Shown: one piece after another, positions 23,833 to 35,527 of the stretch
How the letters are laid out: each line of letters starts with the position of its first letter
Position numbering within the stretch: the first letter of the stretch is position 1
Assembly: GCF_002099425.1 (NCBI RefSeq)
Contig: NW_018344037.1
Span: 6,398,501 to 6,462,500, forward strand
Direction: 5' to 3'
Source of the DNA: Phascolarctos cinereus
Taxonomy: Eukaryota; Chordata; Mammalia; Diprotodontia; Phascolarctidae
Length of the DNA: 64,000 nt
The notes under the pieces: model-generated
Told to the model about the DNA's origin: nothing
Database searches by the model: none
What the model saw: only the letters and a program-made list of their open reading frames with translations
Translations under genes and position numbers: made by a program

Positions 23833-23921
23833 TGTGCGTGTGTGTGTGTCTGTGCGTGCGGCTGTGTGTGTGTGTGTGTATGTGTGTTCCTGGGTATGCG
23901 CGTGTGCATGTGTGTGGTGTG
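23792..23921. repeat. long GT-rich alternating tract upstream of promoter
   Basis: About 130 bp of mostly alternating purine-pyrimidine GT with several GC steps. Such tracts can adopt Z-DNA. It lies about 60 bp upstream of the CCAAT box at 23982. The valine/cysteine repeat frames in it are not genes. Confidence 0.95.
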
Positions 23922-23949
23922 AGTGAGGAAGGGCTGGTGGCTTTTTTTC

Positions 23950-24064
23950 CCCCTGTATTAATCAGAAGCTCTGAATGAAAGCCAATCAGAGAGAGAGCTC
24001 CCCCGTTCGCTTCGCTTCCCTGCAGTCCAGAGTTAAAAGTGATGCTGACGAAAAGCTTGAGTTA
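23950..24064 (+). promoter_or_regulatory. candidate core promoter (CCAAT box, TA-rich box, local CpG)
   Basis: The sequence shows GCCAATCAGAG at 23981-23991, a good NF-Y-type CCAAT box. A TTAAAAG TATA-like box follows at 24033-24039. At least nine CpG steps occur in about 200 bp (23950-24175), in a window where CpG is otherwise rare. The position just upstream of a splice donor supports a + strand promoter. The start site is inferred, not seen: about 24060-24070 if the TA-rich box is used, or further upstream if the promoter is TATA-less. Confidence 0.5.
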
Positions 24065-24187
24065 GATTCAAGTAGAACCGGGCTTAGAAAATTACAGCAG
24101 AAAATAAACAAAAAGCGGAGATAGTGGCACAATCTTCGGCGTTATTTGGGTTGGACGCTACTTCCTTCTCCAGAAGGAGAGTCAAAG
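24065..24187 (+). other. candidate noncoding first exon ending at splice donor
   Basis: The stretch ends TCAAAG|GTAGGAG, a reasonable 5' splice site (AAG|GTAGGA). It carries raised CpG and no long frame. The only ATG just upstream (24042) gives a seven-codon frame ending at TAG 24063-24065, so any protein start would lie in a later exon beyond this window or go unrecognised here. The start coordinate is a guess. I do not recognise the gene. It may be the first exon of a long-intron gene or an alternative first exon. Confidence 0.4.
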
Positions 24188-26594
24188 GTAGGAGCTTTTC
24201 ACCTCTCACTCGCTTTCTCTCTTTCTTTCTCTTTTTTAAACTTAGAACGCTTTATATTCCTATGCCACGAATCACAGTGCTATTCAAAAAATGATCTTCA
24301 ACTTTGGTACAATTAAAAGAAGGAAGAGAGGAAACAGCCCGCATGCAGTGACAACAGCAACTGCTTGTGCGCCTTGTCCCTAGAATGACTGTATCATTAA
24401 AAACGAGGGGTGATGTTGATTTTACCCCACAGTGGGTTCATTTTATACTTTTCGGTTTCCTGCTAGCTGAGCAGATGTTAGAAAACTGTGATTGATTTTA
24501 TTTTGATGTGTGCTAATCTATGCTCACCTTGATGTTTCAGGTTTATAAATGACACCTTGCTCTCTCTCTCCTCACGTTACTTTGCATCCCTGTGAATGGA
24601 TGCCTTCCTACTTAACACTCACTCACGCCCATACTTCTTGGAACATGCAAAAGGTTCAGGATAGAAATGACAGACAGATGACAGAGACATAGATATAACA
24701 GATAGGTGGCCAGTGAACATCTACATACATGAACTAGTCTGATGTTCATTAGAATACAGTAGACCCATTTCCTGTATAAACAGTTCTCGTCTAAGTCTGC
24801 CAACAGAAGGGAAAAGAAGAGATTAAATACATGTACTCAGCAGTTGCAGCATTTATTGTCACTGCTGCAATAAAATCCATATTTTATGTAGTGTTAAATT
24901 AATGCAGCACATTGTAAGTCTGAATGCATGTGCCCAACAAGTAACTATTGATGGCATTGTAAGCTGGGGAAATGGTAATAGGCTAATACTGCTTTTGATG
25001 CTAACTGCCACCAGACAAACCTACAAATCTCCTTATCATTAAAAAGGAGCACACACGTGCAATCAGTGACAAACACCAACCAGCATCTTAAAACTGACCT
25101 ATCATCTTTTGCTTCCACATAAATGGAGCTGTTTCCTATAATCTTCATCTTTCATTCCAGTAAAAGCCTCACCATTATCCCAAACTGCACATCCATTACT
25201 TCTGAGATGTTTTGAGATGCATTCTTTTTTCCCCCTCTTTTTCCTCCCTCCTAAAGGATCTATATTAAGAATGATCTGCCTGTCGTAGGCTGACAACAGG
25301 CTTTATATTTCTATGTACATGTTACTAGACTTTCCCTTGTACAGGGAAAAAAATCTAGCTTTAAGATCATTTTCTTGGTGAATAACACTAAGCATGAGTA
25401 TGTTCTCTCACCCCCACCCCACCCCTACCTCACTGGTATGGTGATGATTTTTAATAAATAGAACTTTCACAATCATCTCACACTCCTTGAATGAATCGGC
25501 ATTTCAATTTTTGGTTAAAATAATAAAGAAGAAAGGAAAATAAGGTACATACTGGAAAAGAAAGAAAGAAAGCCTAAAGCCTAGGGAGTTATAAAGATAA
25601 GTCTTACTTCCTCCCTCCCCCTTTTACCCTCCAACCAAGTACTAAAAGCAGTTCATATATATTCAGTATGCTGAGCATGGGAGATAAATAGTTTTTGGAA
25701 CAGACATAAGCTGCTAATCCTGTTTGTGCCTTGGGAATCCTTCAAATTTAACCTACCCTGATTTTTTTTTTAATGTGAAAGAAGTCTGTTTATGTAGCAA
25801 TGTGTATTGTTAGATTTCACTTGAGAGAACAGGTTTTGGTATGTTTCTAAGCGTGAGAATGAATTCATGCTTTCATTAAATGTGAACCTCTTTTTGCATG
25901 AAGTACATTGTGATATTTAACTGACTTCACTGGCACATGTGCCCTTAGTTTAAGTTTGCATTCATAGTTTCAAATATTTGGCCTCATAGTACAGTAAAGG
26001 TGCATGAATATAACATGTACGCACATATATGGCAGTTATTCATTCTGGTTAATAACATGTGACTGCTATTAGTTTTATATTTACACATTTTACAAAGCCT
26101 AGCAGTTGACTGACAAGAAGGATTCTATATAATCTCAGCTTGATACTTCTTAGGTCCTTATTAGCTGCCTAGATACTTTCTCTAAACAATAAAAGTGGGG
26201 GGCTGTGAATTACAATTTGTGAGATATCCAGAGTCGTTCATTCCTGAGGAACTAAAAATTTGTCTGAGCATTGATGTTTTGGAAATCTGCTTTCCTCTGG
26301 TTTGATGTTACTTCATCTTCTTTTTTTTCATCTTTCTTCTTAAATAACACCACAGAGAGTGAAAAGGTTAATTCTAAACAAATGCCAACCTTTTCCAAAT
26401 TCTCAGGAGTTATTTCCTGATCTTAATATGATTTCCATGGAAAACAAATGACTGAGGCTGAGTGAGTCTCATCTGGGTGATTTTTGTGCAGATGACTTAT
26501 TTCCTATGTTGCTAAACCAGATTTGCAGCCGAAGGGGAAGGCAGGTGATAATATGCTGGCCTCCTAGAATATCTAATTTTTACACCTGATTGTG

Positions 26595-26610
26595 CCACTA
26601 GGTGGCAGCA
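26595..26610 (+). promoter_or_regulatory. CTCF-type binding motif
   Basis: CCACTAGGTGGCAGCA matches the CTCF core pattern CCANNAGRKGGCRS at essentially every informative position. It lies in the repeat-poor block 2.4 kb downstream of the candidate exon. Occupancy is inference. Confidence 0.6.
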
Positions 26611-26633
26611 CAGGGTGAGCTTTGGTCTAATAC

Positions 26634-26646
26634 TGCTGATTCAGCA
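26634..26646. promoter_or_regulatory. MAF recognition element-like palindrome
   Basis: TGCTGATTCAGCA is a perfect 6+1+6 palindrome. It fits the large/small MAF T-MARE (TGCTGASTCAGCA) except for the centre base. It lies 24 bp after the CTCF-type motif and is followed by homeodomain-like TAATTA at about 26709. Function is inferred from the motif only. Confidence 0.4.
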
Positions 26647-29600
26647 GCAATGGGAAGCAGATTTCCATTAAGTGTTATTACTGGTAATAGTGATGCATAA
26701 TAAGCAATTAATTATATTCAGAAACTATAAGCTCAAGCACTGAGAGTAGTTCTCAGCCTCCTAATTAGTAGTCATAACACATTTCTACGGATCAAATAAT
26801 ATTCTAATTCTGGCCACTTGGCATCAAGGTTATTTGTGAGATAAAGAAAAAAGAACAGTTGTGAAAATAATTACTAATAGCTATATACCAGTTTTCTCAA
26901 AGATACACTTTCAAATTTTACATGCATGAGAAAACATATCTTTAAATTATAACTCAAGTTTGAAAAAGAAAACAACAGCTTACTAAAGTTCATTATGTAC
27001 AGCATTCATGCTTTAAATGGACTTCCAAAATCAAATAGCATGAAAGATGACCTCATTCATTTTAACCAAGATATCTGAGCAGTGGTAAGATTGATCAAGC
27101 ATTTTAATAAGCGTTCATCATATATAATCCTATCCAGCATACTTGCTGAAGGAGAAATGCACCATATAAAGAATGATATTATAAATTCTTAGTTCACAAA
27201 AATGGAGATTATCACAGAAAAATATATTTCCTCATTTGAATCCTCATTGATCTTATTTAAAAAATAATTTCATTTATCACACCTTAGAACACTCTTTAGG
27301 AATATGAATTATGCAGATATAAAATATGGACAGTTATAATAGAAGCATTAAGCAAATATGTCCCTTTCTTCCTTTTTGATGAAACATTGATTTTATCTGT
27401 GTTGGATTATGTCATAAGACTCCTTCCTCTACTTATACTGCCCTTCCCCCAATCCACACATTCTGCCAGCAAGTTACAGTGGAAGGCCTATAATACCTCA
27501 AAATTTGCAGAAAACTTTTGTTACTCACTAAAAATGCGACAGGCGTTGGGGAGAGCCTCTGTAATCTCCGTAGCCTTAAAAAGAAAAAATGAAACCAAAA
27601 AGTTTGCTCCTGTCAGACGTCACTAACAACCAGGGGTTGTGTCTTCTACATTCCTCAGTCACTACCTTTCAATAACCTTACTCTTCTGGGAGACATAAGT
27701 AGTACCCCTTTCAATTATGCTTTTCTCTTGGAAAGGTCTTAGAAAGGACATGTGGCCAGTATATACTTTTAGTATTTCTTCTGGCTCACTTCTAAGTACA
27801 GCAACTAAAAAAATGGAAAAAAATAATAAATTCCAAACTTTAAAGTTATAGGACCTGATTGTTGCCAAGGGAATATATCATCACTTCAGCATATCATTTT
27901 TAACCAAGTCATGCAATTAGCCTTAAATGTATCAGCTAGAGCTGTTTGCATGCTTCCCCACTGCTAGGCTAGACAACATTTTATTATGAATGTAGGCTTC
28001 TCCCTAAAATGCATTGCTTAAATATTTTTCAAGAAGAGGGATATTTTACTTTAATATTGTTCTTCATACTTACATTCTCTTCTCTACTTGACCTTGATGT
28101 GATTGCTAACTCCTTTCTTCAACCTAGAAACTTTAAAAAAAATATTAAACATAAAACTAATCTACTAATCAGAAAAAAAGGCATAATATAATATAGACAG
28201 ACATTGGTAACCTGGTCCTTAAGCTTACACAGTTCTGGGATACACTCCCTTTTAAAATAATGCATGCCAATGCTTTCAAAATAATGACTACTTATTGATA
28301 TGATGCCATGGAAGAACATCATAGTACTAGAGAAGCATAGGTGGGAAGGACAAACCTTCAGTAATTCTGTTAACAGCACCATAATACACCATTTCTTGAA
28401 TAGTTATACTCATGCTTTAATTTTATTAATTCTTACTTTTTCACAAAATAGAATTCATTTCAGATATTTTATTCTACATAGTACATAAATCCCAATTAAC
28501 ATTAAAAGGTGCATCAGGATTTTAGAAAAGTATAAACAGTAAGTCAGAAGGCAAGCACCTCAAACCAGAAAATTCAGCAGTAAAAGAAATGTCCAAACAG
28601 TCACAGTACTGTGCTGATGTTCCTAAGGCTAATTCTACTCTCTTCTTGGTTTTCATGACAGCACAACTCCCTGACTGAAATACTTTCCTGTGTGAAGTTT
28701 TATTGTATTACCCAATATGTAATTATGCTTTTTGTAAATCTTCTGATTTTATTGCCTGTGTTCCATCATCTGCCACATTATAGATTGAGTTTATCACATT
28801 ATCCTATCTCAGCGCTTTGCATTATCACATAAAAACATAACACATCCCTTAGTTTAGTTTGATAGAATCAAGTTATTTAAAATGAAAGCATTCCTTGTAT
28901 ATATTATAACCCCTAGGCTTTTAAGGAATAAAGGGTAGGCATCAATTCAATTTTCTGTCCTTATAAAGTGCTAGCAATATAACATTTATTAACAACATGA
29001 CTTTTTAAAAATCAACATAGTGCAGAATGCATATAAATGAGATATTGTCTTCAGGTGTTAGAGTGAACATTAAGAAGTAGCAAGAAATGAATGTTTACTT
29101 ACTCTAACAAAGTGAACACTGAAGTAGCTGTGACACAGTACTAATTTTAAAAATAAATAAGACAAATCATTCTCCAGTTTCCTGGAAATAGCTTTGCCTA
29201 AGATATGTATATTCTTGGTTTGTTGGTTGCTGTAAGAAACACATGTCACCACTACTCAGACTGTAAATGTAAACTGATACATCATTAGTGAGAGTGTGTT
29301 GCAGATAAGGTAGGGTAGGACTTATTTCCCCTCTAGTTTTCCAGAAGTTTAATTAATCTTGTTTTATCTGTATTTACACTGGTAACATGAAGCAGAAATC
29401 TGGGTAGTAATCTAGCAAATTTTATATGCCAAATAATCTGTAAAATTCACACCAATTTTTACTATCTTGAATTATTCAGACAAAGGCTTTAACCCTCTTT
29501 CTCAGGTCAAATAAAAGCAAAGCTGTATTTGTATAAAGTGAAGTAGCAAGTGAAGGTAACAATATAGGTTAAATATAGGCTTTCTTATTTATTTTGGGGG

Positions 29601-31274
29601 ACTATTTGGATGATTTTCAAAAGCCTGTCGTCTTTACTTTGGCTGCCTTGGTGATTCACTTGTGTAGATATGTAGATTCACTTGTGTAAATATAGCACAA
29701 GACACTGAGAACTGGGAAAATCGGTTCACATCAGCAAACAAAGGGACATACTTGCCATTCAAATGTTAAAATGTAACTATCTAATAAAGCTTTGTGTGAG
29801 GACATAACTTAAAATATCTTGGAAGCCCTTTTTTAATCCTATTATTTTAAAGACCGATATTATGAATAGACCATTGGATTTTAGATCATTTCAACAGGTA
29901 TAATCAGAGATATAAAAAGAATAATTCAATTTTTTCGTACTAGATCATGTTACTTTCTTAGCTTTTTCTGTTACTTGAGATAGTATTCATTGGCATTACA
30001 TTTGTAAAGTGAGATGTGTGTTCTTATTTTTATTTTCTACCATTACTTATAATGGTAGAGATTAATCAGAATAATCTCCAAAGGTTAATAAGTAAAATGT
30101 TGATAGACAGATAGATAGATATCTATCTAGAGTAAGTTCTATAGATCACAGAGAAGGGAGAAATGATTTCTTAGCTGTTGCTCGAAAATTTAAAGACTTT
30201 AAATATAAGACTAACAGGTATTATTTTGGCTCATGTCTTAAAGATAAGTCAGGAAATAATAGCTTTAGAGTCAGGGATGTTTGATATCATGTGAAGGAAC
30301 TTGGGGGAAACATTACTTATTTTAATTTTTTTTTATGTCAAGTACATGAAAAGTAACTGTAGTACACCAAACTTTTTCAAAGGACTGCATTCTCTTAAAG
30401 TATTACAGAAAGTTCTTTTGAAAGTACACAAAAGGAAACTTTGATATCTACTAAAGTGAGAATTACATAGATTTTTACTTTACATTCTAAAAAAAGTTGT
30501 GTTCCTTTCACTTATTGCCTTAAGACTGAAAAAAAAAACAATTTTGTTTCATTAAATAATTAAAACTGAGGTGAAAATGAGTAACCATTAGTTTAGACAG
30601 CTATACAATTTTCATTTTAACTTGACTTTTTCCCCAAATAAGAGGACGCTGCTTCCTAATCTGTAGTCTTCAACTACACTGTGTCATCAGACTAGCTTTT
30701 CAATATGTAGTCTCTGAAGAATGAAAACCACCAACATGCAAATTTATACTGAGTGCATCTGTCTCTGCATTTGCAGAAAAAGTCTGTTCTATATGAATGA
30801 GAAGCTACAGATTTCCTTGCCATACCATCCTTCACATCTCTTATGCTGATAATATTTTGAAGGTAGTTAAAAATAAGTATTACACATATACATTAGATTT
30901 ATTCTTCTGTTTGGTTGTTTATATTTACCTGAAAGAACTGATATTGGATATTACCATACATAGGTTTACAAGATTTCCACGTTAAGGCTGTATGTAAATA
31001 CTTATATTAGATTGAAGTTTCTCTTAGTGATTGTGTTTTGGTTGTGTGTGATAAATCAAGAATGCCAAATTGCTTTGTGTGGACAGCCAAAGAAGAGATG
31101 GAGCACCTCATAATTTGTACAAAGATCCATACCTCTTTTAATGAAGCCACCTTTTAAAAGTATGCTTTTGTTTTTAAGCAGAGAAAAGGAGTTAATGCTT
31201 GTATTTGTCAAGTTACTGATTTGCCTAAACTAAGACACTTTGAATAATCATAGATGTTATAGCTTTTAAAATAG

Positions 31275-31466
31275 CAGTTAGACAGACAGCACAATACAGT
31301 GAAAAGAACGCTAAATTTTGGAGGCATGGGACCTGGGTTCAAATCCTAATTCTGATTCTTACTATCTGTTTAACCTTGGTCAGGACTCAGTTTCCTCGTA
31401 AAAAATAGAGAGTTAGACTATGCCATTTCTCAGATCCTTTTCAGCTCAAAATCTAAATTTTAATAT
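31275..31466 (+). repeat. MIR/MAR-type SINE with CR1-like tail
   Basis: Contains 'gggacctgggttcaaatcct', 'ggactcagtttcctcgtaaa' and the tail 'gatccttttcagctcaaaat'. It marks the right edge of the repeat-poor block. Confidence 0.75.
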
Positions 31467-32178
31467 ATACTGTCACTTTCCCCCTCATCACACTCCACAT
31501 GATGGAAAGTATACTTTGTACAAAAGAGGATGTAATTTTAATGTCCCCTGGTCTGTCACTCAACAGAGTGATTTCACACTCATTTGTACTCACCATTAGA
31601 AGAGTAAATTCATCATGTAACAAAGGGTGCTCCTTTTGCAAAATCTCATTAAAAGTACACTTTTTTCCTCTTTTTTAAAAAATCAGGGTTGTCCTGAATG
31701 GCTGCCATAGACATGGGGCTGGAAGAAGCAGGGTTGGAGACAAAACAATTATTTGGTTCTACCATGGTGATCATTGGCTCTACTTCAAATTCCCAGAGCT
31801 GGCCTTTTTATGCACTACATAGAAAGGGCTTTTGTTAGACATTGCACAGCCAGGAACTTGCTATTGCAGTGACCAACTGATTTTCCAGAACTGTCCAAAG
31901 TATGTTCAGGCCCCCTCCATTCCAAAAAAAGAGGATTTTTTAAAACAATTTTTATCAAAACAACCTTAATAATTACTTAGGAATCTGTGTTCCTTTAATC
32001 CAAAGATCTGATCCTGAAAATCTATAAGCATTTTTTTTTGGGTAAATCATGAAATACCTTATTAAATACACAAAGAGAGCTAGTAATTTAGACGTATTGG
32101 ATCATAAAGCAGAGAATTCTCTTGTGAACTCAATAACTTCTGATTAACTTATCTGTGTTTTAATTTTAGATTGGCTAA
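31467..32178. other. unannotated DNA
   Basis: No recognised gene or repeat in about 710 bp. Confidence 0.45.
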
Positions 32179-32236
32179 TGTATTAGCCACATAAACTCAT
32201 TCAGATGAAACACATGAGCCATTCCAGAGTATATTA
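32179..32236 (+). repeat. 58-bp direct repeat, copy 1 (unclassified)
   Basis: By eye about 51 of 58 bases match 34919-34976 in the same orientation, including the shared run 'ctcattcagatgaaac'. The flanks do not match. I recognise no known family. Confidence 0.75.
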
Positions 32237-32511
32237 AAACATTGTTTTTCTCTCTATTTTTCATAAATAAAATGGTATTTCTGTTCCTGTTAATTAACAA
32301 ATTGAAATGTTTCACTTTAATTTTTGTATCATTTTACTTAATGTATAAATACAACAGTAGAATGATAAAACTGTGTAAGTATAGTAGTATATTTAAGTAC
32401 AATGTATTTATACAACAGTAAATTTTGAAGACTCATAATGCTTTTTTGGTTAATTTTACTAAGTCATTGAATGGATTGTGTGATTGTACACTATCTTACA
32501 GTACACTATCA

Positions 32512-32770
32512 GCTGTTGGTCAGACATTTTTTCAGTTGTGTCTGACTCTTTGTGAACTCATTTGGGGTTTTCTTGGCAAAGATACTGGAGTGGTTTGCCA
32601 TTTCTTTCTCCAGCTAATTTTATGGATGAGGAAACTGAGGCAAACGAGGTTAAGTGGTTTGCTCAGGGTCACACAGCTAGTAAGTGTCTAAGGCCAGATT
32701 TGGACTAAGGAGGATGAGTCTTCCTGACTTTAGGCCTGGTACTTGATCGACTGTGCCACCTAACTGCCCT
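32512..32770 (-). repeat. MAR1-type SINE, antisense, full length
   Basis: Antisense blocks 'gtgtctgactctttgtgaac', 'gggttttcttggcaaagata', 'ggtttgccatttctttctcc', 'gctcagggtcacacagctag' and 'tgtgccacctaactgccc' occur in order. Confidence 0.92.
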
Positions 32771-33577
32771 GACTATACTGTCTATACTGCCTAACCATAC
32801 AGTCAGTATCCCCTCACAATTCCCTAACAGGAACCCTTTTAGAAAAAATAATGGTAATAGGATAAATTTCAGTTCAAGTAAGTATCAGGTATAGAAACTG
32901 TACTTTTATCAAATTGACACAGAGAAGAGAGGTAAGATTCTGGAACTGAGGTTAGGAGGTATCCACAGACTTTTGAGGGTAATCTCTTTAGATTCACCAC
33001 TTCCCAAATATGTGCAATTCAAATACTTACATCTGGAGAAATGTTTAAGGGAAGAGATGGTTGTGAGATAGGGCAGGTTACCCATAACTAGTTCAAGGAG
33101 TAGGACATGATAAGTAGGTTTAAGCAATGAGGAGAAGGGAAAGAATCAAGTTCAGACCAGATAGACGCTGACGTACTCTCCTAAATATTTTGGTATTTGT
33201 AGCTTTTGGTGACACAATATTGTTCAACAACAGTTATTGAAGATATAAGCATACCTTATCTATACTGGAGGCTAGGATCAATGTCATGAGCTATAGTGCC
33301 CATTCTGGAATGCAAGTAAACGGAGTGAAGAAGGCTGAAAATAATTTCTCAAATCACATACTAAAACAACAAAAGAGTAGGCTTTATAGTCATAAAATGT
33401 TTCATGTAATAGAATCTGGAAAGGTCATCTAATCCTGTCTTCTTATTATCTTAGCCTCAAAGATGGAAGAAAAGTAAAAAAAAATTGTAATTAAGATAAT
33501 ATCTTCCATTACTTAATTTTTTTGTGGGGTGAGTGAAATGTATAACACCATGGATATTAATTTTATGTATATAAGAC
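32771..33577. other. unannotated DNA
   Basis: No gene recognised. A scrap at about 33410-33475 ('ggaaaggtcatctaatcctg') resembles the antisense CR1/CORE-SINE tail. Confidence 0.45.
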
Positions 33578-33838
33578 TATGGAAGATAGGTGGCATAGTG
33601 GATAGACTGCCAGGCCTGAATTCAGGAGGACTCATATCCCTGACTTCAAATCTGGCCTCAGACATTTAGTAGGGGTGTGACCCTGGGCAAGTCACTTAAT
33701 CCTGTTTGCCTTAGTTTCCTCATCTGTAAAATCAATAGGAGTACAAAATGGCAAAGTACTCTACTATCTTGGCCAAGAAAACCCCAAGTTGGGTCATGAA
33801 GAGTTGGACAGGACCAAAATGACTCAAAATCAACATGA
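33578..33838 (+). repeat. MAR1-type SINE, full length
   Basis: Sense copy with 'ggtggcatagtggatagact', 'gtgaccctgggcaagtcact', 'cttagtttcctcatctgtaa' and 'ggccaagaaaaccccaagtt'. About 10-15 extra bases lie in the head around 'ctcatatccctgac'. Confidence 0.92.
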
Positions 33839-33894
33839 CTATTACAACTGTACAATAACATTTGTTATATTGTTTTTGTTGGCTTGTATTCTAG

Positions 33895-33997
33895 CCTTGA
33901 GACACTGTCATGTAATGGAAAGCTCGGAACACCTGTGTTCAATCTTGCCTCTGACACATACTAGCTATGTGATCTTAGACAACACTCTAAGAGTATA
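33895..33997 (+). repeat. short SINE fragment
   Basis: Contains 'acacctgtgttcaatcttgc' and 'actagctatgtgatcttaga'; only the head and core are kept. Confidence 0.65.
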
Positions 33998-34064
33998 AGT
34001 GGCAAAGATAGTAAATAAAAATTATTTTAAAAACACTAGAATGCCATTATAAAATAACATATAG

Positions 34065-34200
34065 TCTAATGGAGTGAGATGCAATCTTGGAATTGTGAGA
34101 CCTGCCTTCTATTTAAGGCACCACTGATAATCTTTTAAGTGGCCATTAGAAAGTTAATTAATCTCTAGTCTTCGGTTTTCTCAGAAGCAAAAATGAGAGA
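34065..34200 (+). repeat. MIR-type SINE fragment
   Basis: Weak sense MIR ('ttgtgagacctgccttctat', 'taatctctagtcttcggttt'). A better copy follows immediately. Confidence 0.5.
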
Positions 34201-34202
34201 GT

Positions 34203-34472
34203 GGCTACCTATGCAGTACAGTAGATAGAGTGCTCAGACTTGGAATGGGGACGACCTGTGTTTGAAATCAACCTCAGACTTTTCATTAGCTTGTGACCCT
34301 TAGTTGATTAATCTCCTTCAGCCTCAGTTTCCTCAGTTGTAAACAGGGATAATAACAAGACCTACTTCAAAGTGTTTTTATGGGGATCAAACGCAATAAC
34401 ATATGAAAATGCTTTGTAAATTTTAAAGTTCAATATAATCATGGTTTCTGGTATTATTATTATTACTACGAT
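34203..34472 (+). repeat. MIR/THER1-type SINE, full length
   Basis: Complete order: head ('gtagatagagtgctcagact'), core ('cagcctcagtttcctcagtt', 'gggataataacaagacctac'), tail ('aaaatgctttgtaaatttta', 'tattattattattactac'). Confidence 0.88.
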
Positions 34473-34918
34473 CCTTCCCAATGTAAAATGTAGGCATGAC
34501 TGCCACTTCCCATCTTCGACGCTGCACAAGTCACTTGATTAGATGGATACAGATATGATAGACTTAATTATAAGGTGTTTAATGTAGAAGACACCTCTTT
34601 CTAGGCCTCTTGCCCCCTTTTTCAAATGTGAATAGATGAACAGATTCTTAATGTCCCTTCTAGTTCAGAACTTCTCTTATCTATTACCATAAATAACTAT
34701 ATATTATGCATTAATATTTTTCATATTCCTATAAATTCACTACTTTTTTTTCATTGAATTCTAAAACAAAAGTAGTTTACATGAGGGTAGCACATAGGCA
34801 TAGAAAATAGCGCTGCTATCAAATCGCATTGTCCAAACCTCAAATAGATGTCGTGTTAACCATGGAGTGAAGCGAAGATTGCAAAGAGTAAGCATAAAGA
34901 AAGCTAACCAGTGTGGAC

Positions 34919-34976
34919 TGTATTAGCCATGTACACTCATTCAGATGAAACAAATGAGCCATTCCAGAATATACTG
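34919..34976 (+). repeat. 58-bp direct repeat, copy 2 (unclassified)
   Basis: Partner of 32179-32236, 2.74 kb away in the same orientation, with the same internal block and unrelated flanks. The unit could be an undescribed ancient repeat or a small duplicative transfer. Confidence 0.75.
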
Positions 34977-35392
34977 CAGTAATGGTTCCTTTCAGAGTCT
35001 CCTTGCTGAGGTCAGAGGAATGAGAATTTAAAAAAAAAAAAGAATGATGAACAAAGAGACTACATTATGGAAGTAGTCCTATAAATGTTTTGATATCTAT
35101 AAATCTTAAGAATAATTTAGTGGTCTATATTGCAGGTAAGAAAATCCAGGAGATTATTACTTTCTTAATTAGGTACTACAGACTGTGATCGAAAACAAAA
35201 GTTGCATAGTTAGAATCTGAGTAAAGCTTTCAATGAAAATTTAGTTTCAATATATTTTATTTATGTAATTAAGGTTCATTCTTTGCTTTCAAGACTATAT
35301 GAATAACTTCTTTCAAAACTAGAACTTAAATCATTCTTTATTCTTTTTTTAAGCAATTAGTGATATCCAATTCAATCCTAAATGATGAAATT

Positions 35393-35527
35393 CAGTCCAA
35401 TCCAAAAAGCACTTATTAAGTAGTTGCTTTTTGTAAGACACTCTGCTAGGTGCTAAGGATAAAAAGACAAAGTGAAAGACAATCCTTGCCTTCAAGGAGC
35501 TTATATTATAACTACTAGGGAAGATTA
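35393..35527 (-). repeat. L2-type LINE 3' end, antisense
   Basis: Contains 'ctgctaggtgctaaggataa' and 'cttgccttcaaggagcttat', the usual antisense L2 tail order. Confidence 0.8.

Larger units (their letters stand above)
24188..31270. other. repeat-poor block, probable first intron
   Basis: Over 7 kb contains no SINE, L2, CR1 or L1 that I can recognise, whereas the rest of the window averages roughly one such element per kilobase or less. Only simple repeats appear, for example a tetranucleotide GATA patch with an 18-bp palindrome at 30112-30129. Several stretches look complex and unique, notably 24840-25110 and 26520-26740. No coding exon was recognised. Confidence 0.6.

Noticed and set aside
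23600-23978. 108- and 60-codon frames rich in Val/Cys
   Set aside because: They arise from the GT tract; no domain, and composition follows the repeat.
24065-24187. Naming the candidate gene (several long-intron neuronal and developmental genes considered)
   Set aside because: No 5' UTR could be matched reliably from memory, so no symbol is given.
30112-30129. 18-bp perfect palindrome as a regulatory site
   Set aside because: It is the junction of GATA and TATC tetranucleotide repeats, expected by repeat inversion.
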